Assembly: GCF_012489685.1 (NCBI RefSeq)
Contig: NC_080042.1
Coordinates: 44,010,066-44,074,065, forward strand
Reading direction: 5' to 3'
DNA length: 64,000 nt
Source: Lotus japonicus
Taxonomy: Eukaryota; Streptophyta; Magnoliopsida; Fabales; Fabaceae
The notes under the pieces were generated by a model, which was not told the DNA's origin, made no database searches, and was given only the letters and a program-made list of their open reading frames with translations. Shown here one piece after another: positions 57,698 through 64,000 of this stretch; within the stretch, counting starts at the first letter, position 1, and each line of letters opens with the position of its first letter. Made by a program: the position numbers and the translations under genes.

Positions 57698-60115
57698 ATG
57701 ACCCCCCAACGTCGCACCAAAGGATCTTCACGACCCCGCAACGCCGCTCAAGCGTCCCCTGCTACGGTCATCCTTCCCCCCGCCGGGGGGTTTTCCCTTA
57801 ATGAAAATGAGAAAAACGCTTTCTGGCACCAAATCTTCTCCACCTTCCCCCGTCTACCACTCGGGAACCCACTCAAGGGGCCATCTGTCAACCCTCTGAG
57901 TTGTCCACTGACAAGTCCATCGCCGAGTTGGCCCGCCAGGCCGAAGGGTTCTGCCACGAGAAGTCCCTTGAGGATGCCCTCATCACCGGCCGGGGCTTGG
58001 TCATCCGCCGTCCCTAGAAGTGTCGTGCAATCGAGCAAGGCGCGGAACAACCCCACTTCTTCTATGTTTATGAGTATTTCTTCCTTGATCTGGGAATCAA
58101 ACTACCCTTCTCTTCCTTCCTCTGCCAGGTTATGAGGGAGATCAACGTAGCCCCGTGCCAACTTCATTTGAATGCCTGGGCCTTCATTCGATGCTTCGAG
58201 ATTTTCTGTAACGCCATTGGTCTTGAAGCGAAAACCTACTATTTCTTCTATTTCTACGGCGTGGAGCCGCAATCCTTGAAGACCGAAAATCCTGAGTGGA
58301 TTTCTCTGAAATCTCGTACGGGCCGACAGCGCCTCCATCCTTTCAAGAGTAATGTCAAGAGGGGGCCTGGGCGCCGATACTTTCGCATTAATCGTGCACC
58401 CCACCTATCCTGAAGCTTTCACCCGCCGAGACGGGACTGCTCTGTTCCCTTTCGACTGGACTGAGAGTCCTCGCGACGTTCCACCGCCGTTAGATGCGTC
58501 ACTGAGCAACGAAGACAAAGCCATCCTTGGCTTTTTTGTCGGGTTCCCCATCCTTTAATGCTCACAGTTGCTTGAGGCTGCCTGCGAGAACACCCTCCGC
58601 TCATTCCTAGAAGAAATAAACTTTACTGAAGCCGCGTTTCAGCGCACCCTGGCTTCTGATTCACCTGAGTTCCCTCCTGTTTTTAATACCAAGGTGATCA
58701 AGAGGAAACGCGCTGTCGCTGATCCTGAGTCCGAGGATGTCGTTCCTCCATTGAAGAAGGTCATAGGATCCTCTTTGACTGACCCCGCCTCAGACGCCAC
58801 TAGGTCTGGAGAAGCTATACCGGGCCCAGCCCCACCGCCAGCAACTGATGATCTGGTTCCCAGATCCAACGATAATACCACTCAGCCTTCTCCCTCAAAA
58901 AAGTCCCGGAAATCCAAAAAGGTTGATCCTGGCCCAGATGGAAAGTCTGGGGCCGAGACTTCCTCGCCTCAGAAGTTGAAGAAGAAAAAGAAGAAAACCA
59001 AGAGGCCCAAGGTTGGTGAAGCATCTGCCCTTCGCCAAGACCTGGGGGGCAAAGAAGAAACGGTCCCCATGGGCGACGCGGGGCCCTCGCCTCGTCTCAA
59101 GGGAGTTCTCGCTGATCAACAGGCTTCTGATGGCATGCCCCTAGTGATCCTTTCTTCTGACCGCTCAAGTCCTCAGATCGAGGCGAGCCCACCTCGGGTC
59201 TCCCTCGTTCATCCAGTGAGTCCTAACAGTGGAGGTCCAATTCTCAGCGCCTCGCCCACTCCTCACCACTCTTCTCCTGACGCTAATCATCCCATTGCCG
59301 ATGGTCAGATGGGTTGTGCTCCAAACCAGCAGCCTTCTCCTATCGACTTCATGCTAACCGAATCTTTCCTCGAAAGTGTGAGGAGGTTTGAGAATCCTGA
59401 CCTCGACGATGTGGCGCAGGAAGCCATCCGCAACCTTCTGCGCGCGGGGTGTCTCTTTGCCAAGCTATCCCAGGATTCCGCCTCGCCTGCGGAGGTGGAA
59501 GAGCTTCATCAGAAGGCTGGCGGTTATCGCGTGGCCACGCAGAAAGCGTACGACGAGTGCGACAAGGTTCTGACCCAAGTTGTGACTTAAACGGCAAAGC
59601 TGAACAACTTGGGTATTGAGATGAGCCAGCGCGAGGATGACTTCTCTGCTTGCAAAGAAAGAACATAGGAAATGGAGATGGAGCGGGACGAGCTGCAACA
59701 GGAGGTGAAGGCGAAGACGGAGGTGATCAACGCGAACAGAGCCGCTTGTATTGTCAAGGACAGGGAAATCGCGTTCCTTCGCAGCGAATTGGGGGTGAAG
59801 AATGAGTCTCTCGCCGACGTGAGGTCATATCTCGCATCAATGGCCCAGGCCCTTGCGGATATGGACTCCAGAATCAGGACCTCTCAGGCAAGGTTGGTGG
59901 CTGGAGTTGCTGCCGAGGTTGTGGAAGAACGTGGCTGCGGCTTCTTTCTCGCCAAGGCTTAGGTTCAACATCTCTACAAGGGAATTAACCTCGACGGAAT
60001 GGGAGCTTTCAAGAGGGTTACTCCACATGGGCTTGTTGGCCTTGACGATCCCCCAGGCTTCACTGCTGAGCGTTTTGCTGCTGCTGAAATTGAAAGAGAA
60101 AAGATGTCAATGTAA
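57698..60115 (+). pseudogene. antisense gene of the second Tat element (Transposase_28-type plus coiled coil)
   Basis: ATG at 57698 (MTPQRRTKGSSRPRN) with a basic head. After a frameshift (~57840-57900) comes an acidic helix (SIAELARQAEGFCHEKSLED), an in-frame TAG near 58016-58018, then the family core FFYVYEYFFLDLGIKLPFSS and INVAPCQLHLNAWAFIRCFE (58050-58210), the same signature as the antisense gene at 16.5 kb. Further shifts separate FPFDWTESPRD (58449), a long Ser/Pro/Lys-rich region (58568-59590, KKKKKKTKRPKVGE), and coiled-coil segments ending 59962 and ~60115. At least four lesions, so a pseudogene, but the layout (family core, disordered linker, coiled coil) matches the other copy. 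Confidence 0.75.
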
Positions 60116-61184
60116 TATAATTAGTTTGCACTGATTGTCCTTTTCCCTTTTTGTAATTGAATATTGTTCCCATTTTTTGTTTAGTTTAATTTACGCATGG
60201 TTTCGTTGTAAATTTCCGCCTTGTGATCGCCTCCTCGCCTTTTAGGCCTCGTTTAAATTTTCCTCCGCCGTTTAGGCTTTGTTTATACTTTTGCGCTTGT
60301 GTAGCGATTTTGAAGGTGTGCCAAAGAAACTAGGACTTTCGCTCAGTTTTGAACTGAGGCTCTTCTCCACACCAATATTTCCCGTAAGAGCAGGTGCGGC
60401 CTTGGCGGTTTTGTCCTGTCAAGGACTTACATTGCTAGGGGCCCAATGGCCATATGGGTTTACCCAGACTTACGCCTAATTTGTGTTCTCGCCCATATTT
60501 CGGGGAAGCCTCGTATTCCCAGATTTCGGGGGGACTAAGGGGATAAGAGACCCACCCCATTTTGGGGATAAGTCGCTTTCCCGCACACATCGCCAACGAG
60601 AGGTCAGCGCTTCGCGCCGGACTTTCCCGGACATCAAGGTCGTGTTGGGATTGCCACCTTCGGGGAATTTTTCCCACCGAGCGAACGTGACATGTTAGTT
60701 GAGTTGCTATTTGGATAGCACCGGTTCACGCCGGACATTCCCGGAGCAATCCCCGGACATCAAGGTCGTGTTGGGATTGCCACCTTCGGGGAATTTTTCC
60801 CACTGGGCGACCGTTTCTTTGCAGTTTGAGTTAGGAGTATTGCTGGTGAATATCCTTTTGTATTTCATTCGTAAAATATTTTTGTACATTGAGGGATGCC
60901 TCATTAAAAAACTCCCGAGATGGAGAAAAAGAGTGCATCTTTATTTTTGGTCCTATTCCTTCCGATCTTGTTCCTCGGCTGCATCCTCGCCCCTGCTGCC
61001 AAGCCTCCAAGCTCCCAAGTCAAAGTATTATGCCCAGCACCTCACCCTTCGTGCCTGACGTACTCGCCACCCACTCACTGCTGTTGCGGAGTTGCCTTTC
61101 TCGCCAGCTTGCCTCTAATTCACTCTCTCGTTCATTCCACCTGGCTTTTTTGTTCTCGAGGGTCATTATTCTCGCCGTCTTCCA
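60116..61184. other. degenerate interior of the second Tat element where pol should be
   Basis: No RT/RNase H/integrase motif found in any frame by eye. Contains a duplicated ~75-base block (listed separately). Confidence 0.5.
60615..60815 (+). repeat. direct repeat of ~75 bases
   Basis: CGGACATCAAGGTCGTGTTG plus GGATTGCCACCTTCGGGGAA plus TTTTTCCCAC occurs at about 60626-60680 and again at about 60746-60801, each preceded by a CGCCGGAC.TTCCCGG block. Confidence 0.85.
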
Positions 61185-62501
61185 CTATTTTTCCTTAGCC
61201 CTTCCCTTACTCTTGCTGCGGTATGTCGGGCCCCTCTTCCCCGCCTTTTGCGTTTCCTGAGCTCGCCCGAGCACGTCATTTCCTTTTTGCTTGCAACCTT
61301 GGCGCTGGAGAATTCCCGAGTCAGTTTCTCGGCTCGTCGCCGTTTTCTCCTTCTGCTCGTTCGGTCCCTTGCTCGAAAGAGCTGGTGTCCTGAACCGCGG
61401 AAGTTCCCATAGTGTCGCATCCTTTGGGCTCCAGCTGAAGAGGTCGAAATTGTCCTCTACCAACTTCTCCAATCGTCGTTCCTGTCCGGGCGTGAGCCTA
61501 GGCTCGATCGCCAGCACTTCCCTACTAAACTTATATCTTTCCAAGTCGCCAACAATTCCTGCCCAGCGTTCCTCTGCCCTGATATCTGTGAACTGCTCAT
61601 TTCGCCCTGCCTTACCATCCTGCTTACCCTGGCTCTGACTGTCCCGTTGCCTCTTTACCTTCCTGTCAAGGATCTGTTCTGTCTCCTGCTTCTGCCCGCT
61701 CAACCTGTCTTGTTTGTCTCCTAAAATCTCAACCTCGTGGCACCTGTGTCCCTCGCCAGCTCCTTTCTTTCCGTACATGCTAAGGTAGTTGTTGTAGCAT
61801 TCTCTTGCCCTTCTCTGGTCCACCACGATCTTCCCCACTCTTCCGCACATCAACGAGTATTTCACCGCTAAGTGAGCTGTCGAAATTACCGCGCAAAGGC
61901 GGTTGAGTGTGTTTCTCCCAATGATGACGTTGTATGAAGCCACAACCTGCAACACTAGGTACCTCACACGAAGAAGTTTGGCATTCTCATCGACACCAAA
62001 GATTGTGTCCAAATCGATATACCCTCGAAACCATACCTGCTCGCCCGAGAAACCTACCAACGTCCCAGTGTAAGGTATCAGATCTTTATCCGTCAATCCC
62101 AGCTGATCAAACGCATCCCCATAAATGATGTCAGCAGAGCTTCCCTGATCTAGAAGAACTCGTCGCACATTGAAGTTGTTTATCCTTATCATGACAACTA
62201 CCGGATCATCCTTGTGCGTCTTTATTCCTTCGAAATCCGCCGACGATATCACGATATCTGGATGTTGGAAACCGAAAGGGATCTCATATTGTTGTCCCGA
62301 CGTTACTGCCCTGACGTGCCTTCTCCTCGCCGAAGCTGTTTCCCCGCCTCCACCGAAACCTCCTGCAATCGTATTTATCGTTCCAACCGGCGGCTCAAGG
62401 TCCTTATTGAAGGTTTCCTCCGCCCCCTTTTTCCGTGTGGCCAGTGTTTCCTTTTTGTCAGCGCTTGGGGTACGGTGGCGATCTTCCCGTCTACGATCAT
62501 C
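61185..62501 (-). pseudogene. protease region of the second Tat element
   Basis: Minus-strand frame in register with gag but separated from it by one TAG at 62502-62504. Reads through AGGFGGGGETASARRR, then the protease active-site region VLLDQGSSADIIYGDAFDQL (about 62150) and NVIIGRNTLNRLCAVISTAH. The linker to RT (LEKLVEDNFDLFSWSPKD, about 61435) ends abruptly; what follows is not RT. The active-site motif is D-Q-G instead of D-T/S-G. Confidence 0.75.
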
Positions 62502-63946
62502 CTACTCGCGGGACCCATTATACCGGTTTCCTCGTTGTCGCTCCCCGCTCCAGCGATCACCACGGTCACCCAGTTGTGATCGCCCTGCTCGGATGAGCCT
62601 CTCAATTTCAGTCTTCAGAGTAAAGCAGTCTCCAGTGTCATGTCCTGCCGAGCGGTGGTACTCGCACCATTTTGTCTTATCTAACGTTGCCCGGGGCGAG
62701 CCTACCTCCTTCTTGCCTTCCTCAACTGCGTGTATCGCCTTAACCTCACGCAGCAGCTCCGTTAGATGCGCACTCAAACTTTTCCCTGACTCCTCTCGCC
62801 GACGAGAGTCGGTTTGATGCCAGGGTCGGCGACGCTCAAAACTCTCCTTTTTGGGATACAATGGTTCTCTCAGCACTTTTTCACTCGTACGCACCTTTCT
62901 GTCTCGTCTCTTGCTCCCTTCCGCTTTCCCCTTGCTCGGCTTGTCCTCTGGCGATGCATCCCTCTGGTCGCCATCTTTCTCTACCTTCGTGCGCCTTCGC
63001 TTAAAAGCATCCTCCTCCCCATCGAGTATGTAGGTGTTTGCTCTCGCCCAAATCTCAGCCATTGATTGGGCCGGCTTGCGACTCAACTTGCTATTTAGCT
63101 TCCCAGGTTGCAAACCGTACTTGAAGGCACGGGCACAGGCATTTGGCTCTGACTCCTCAATTTTTACCGACGCGACGCTAAACCGTTTCACATACTGCTT
63201 CAGAGTCTCGCCCTCGGACTGGCGCACATTGTATAAATCCTCGATCGTCACTTGTTTGGTCTTGCTTGCCAAGAACTGGACTAGGAACTTAGATGAGAAA
63301 TCGCGGAAATTCGTGATTGATCCTCGGGGCAATGTTGTGAACCATGCCATGGCAGTGCCTTTAAACGTAGCCAGAAACATCCTGCACTTTACAGCATCGA
63401 AAGCGGCACTGATCACCATCTTCCTGTTAAAGTATAGCAGGTGTTCCTTAGGATCAGCCTTCCCGCTGTACGTCTCAAGGACAATATTCTTCATATCATC
63501 TGGAATTGCGACTTCCCTTACTGCCGCCGAGAACGGCTCGAACTCAGCCACAGCCTCTGCCTCGCGCTCCCCCTCGTCCTGCTGTTCGAAACGATAGTAC
63601 TCCAGTTGCTCTTGTAAATAATCGTTCCGCTGGCGGATGTCATCAACACTACGAATCAACCGTCTCCAATCTTGACTGGAGATCGGTGCCTGTGGTGCCT
63701 GAGTCTTCTCTTCCGAAACCGGAGGTGAACGTACCAGTGTTCTCTGCTGCTCCGGCGAGGAAAGTGGAGAAGCAAACAGAGGCGTCGGAGAAGGAGGAGG
63801 CAGAGGTGGAGGTGGTGGCGGAGGAGTTATCGATCTGTCTCCTCACGGTGAACTTGCTAGCATCGCGGCCTACCTCTCACTTGACGCGGTGGCGAAACAC
63901 GCCGCCGCTCTTGATCCTCATCACGTCGTCTACGACGCGTTTCCAT
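62502..63946 (-). pseudogene. gag of the second Tat element
   Basis: Likely start ATG 63946 (METRRRRRDEDQ), similar in style to the first element's METR start. The frame is broken between there and 63659, from where it is open for 385 codons: FEPFSAAVREVAIPDDMKN, capsid-like core (HLLYFNRKM, FKGTAMAWFTTLPRGSITNF), a Lys/Arg-rich region, then the knuckle WCEYHRSAGHDTGDC (about 62630-62675), ending at TAG 62502-62504. Gag would form the particle. At least one frameshift and one stop. Confidence 0.8.
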
Positions 63947-64000
63947 CTGCTTCGCTAGTGAGCCAAAGAATGCAAATAAAAATTTCTAAAAACTGAAGAA
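63947..64000 (-). other. leader of the second Tat element at the window edge
   Basis: 54 bases upstream of the gag ATG; the primer site and 5' LTR would lie just beyond 64000. Confidence 0.5.

Larger units (their letters stand above)
56761..64000 (-). mobile_element. second Tat-clade element, minus orientation, partial; RT and integrase missing
   Basis: Inserted in the Helitron Rep frame just after GTACCCAAAG. From right to left: gag (63946 to 62505), protease (to ~61430), a non-coding/degenerate stretch, then the antisense gene (57698 to ~60115, plus strand), and LTR-like DNA on the left. No RT, RNase H or integrase motif is readable between 61.2 and 60.1 kb. The 5' LTR lies outside the window. 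Gag and protease align in motif order with the element at 8522 (METR start, WCEYH knuckle, LLDQGSSADIIYGDAF), so it is the same clade but a diverged family. Confidence 0.8.

Overview
This is a gene-poor, repeat-rich stretch of a flowering-plant nuclear genome, most likely a legume. The evidence is spliced plant-type genes with GT-AG introns, plant Ty3/gypsy lineages (Tat and Athila), Helitrons with A/T target sites, tRNA-derived SINEs and an endogenous plant pararetrovirus. The species call (possibly Lotus-like) is an impression, not a result. Intergenic DNA is AT-rich; the Tat elements and the LINE ORF1 are visibly richer in G+C.

Host-type genes are few: a small secreted proline-rich (arabinogalactan-like) protein with a C-terminal membrane segment (2145-2636, +); a nine-exon RPA1/RPA70-like single-strand DNA-binding protein gene with an in-frame TAG (4246-6660, +); and a three-exon protein with two B3-like domains that looks intact (36800-38060, +). 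Everything else that codes is mobile or viral.

Layout. 1-190 MITE-like inverted repeat. 3.2 kb SINE. 8021 a Helitron 3' terminus (minus). 8522-18087 a complete, recently inserted Tat-clade LTR retrotransposon (377-bp LTRs, TSD ATATT) with broken gag-protease, an open RT-RNaseH-second RNaseH-integrase frame, and an antisense spliced gene with its own TATA box. 18.1-20.3 kb AT-rich DNA with SINE pieces and a 157-bp duplication. 20343-23726 a non-autonomous Helitron-like unit with internal ~200-bp repeats. 23.7-24.2 kb remains of a small LTR element with a tRNA-Met primer site. 24.2-28.3 kb Helitron-like DNA with an exon-like fragment. 28.8-29.1 kb a MITE. 30.3-36.6 kb a shuffled caulimovirid (florendovirus-like) insertion. 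38608-40412 a short LINE-type insertion carrying only an RRM/AT-hook ORF1, with an 18-bp TSD. From 40.9 kb a degenerate Rep/helicase Helitron gene. This gene is split at 41427/54305 by a very young Athila-type element (41428-54299, TSD GGTTT, intact 1751-codon polyprotein), whose left LTR holds a 3.5-kb solo-LTR-like insertion (41878-45421, TSD GTAAT). The Helitron gene is cut again at about 56760 by a second, minus-oriented Tat element that runs off the window end and has gag, protease and the antisense gene but no recognisable RT or integrase.

How the parts relate: the order of nesting can be read directly (Helitron gene, then Athila, then solo LTR; Helitron gene, then the second Tat). The two Tat elements share an antisense Transposase_28-type gene, suggesting it is a stable part of the family. 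I found no bacterial-style system, no CRISPR array and no convincing tRNA or rRNA gene. The most unusual items are the scrambled pararetrovirus locus, the antisense genes of the Tat elements, the RT-less Tat element, and the ORF1-only LINE insertion.
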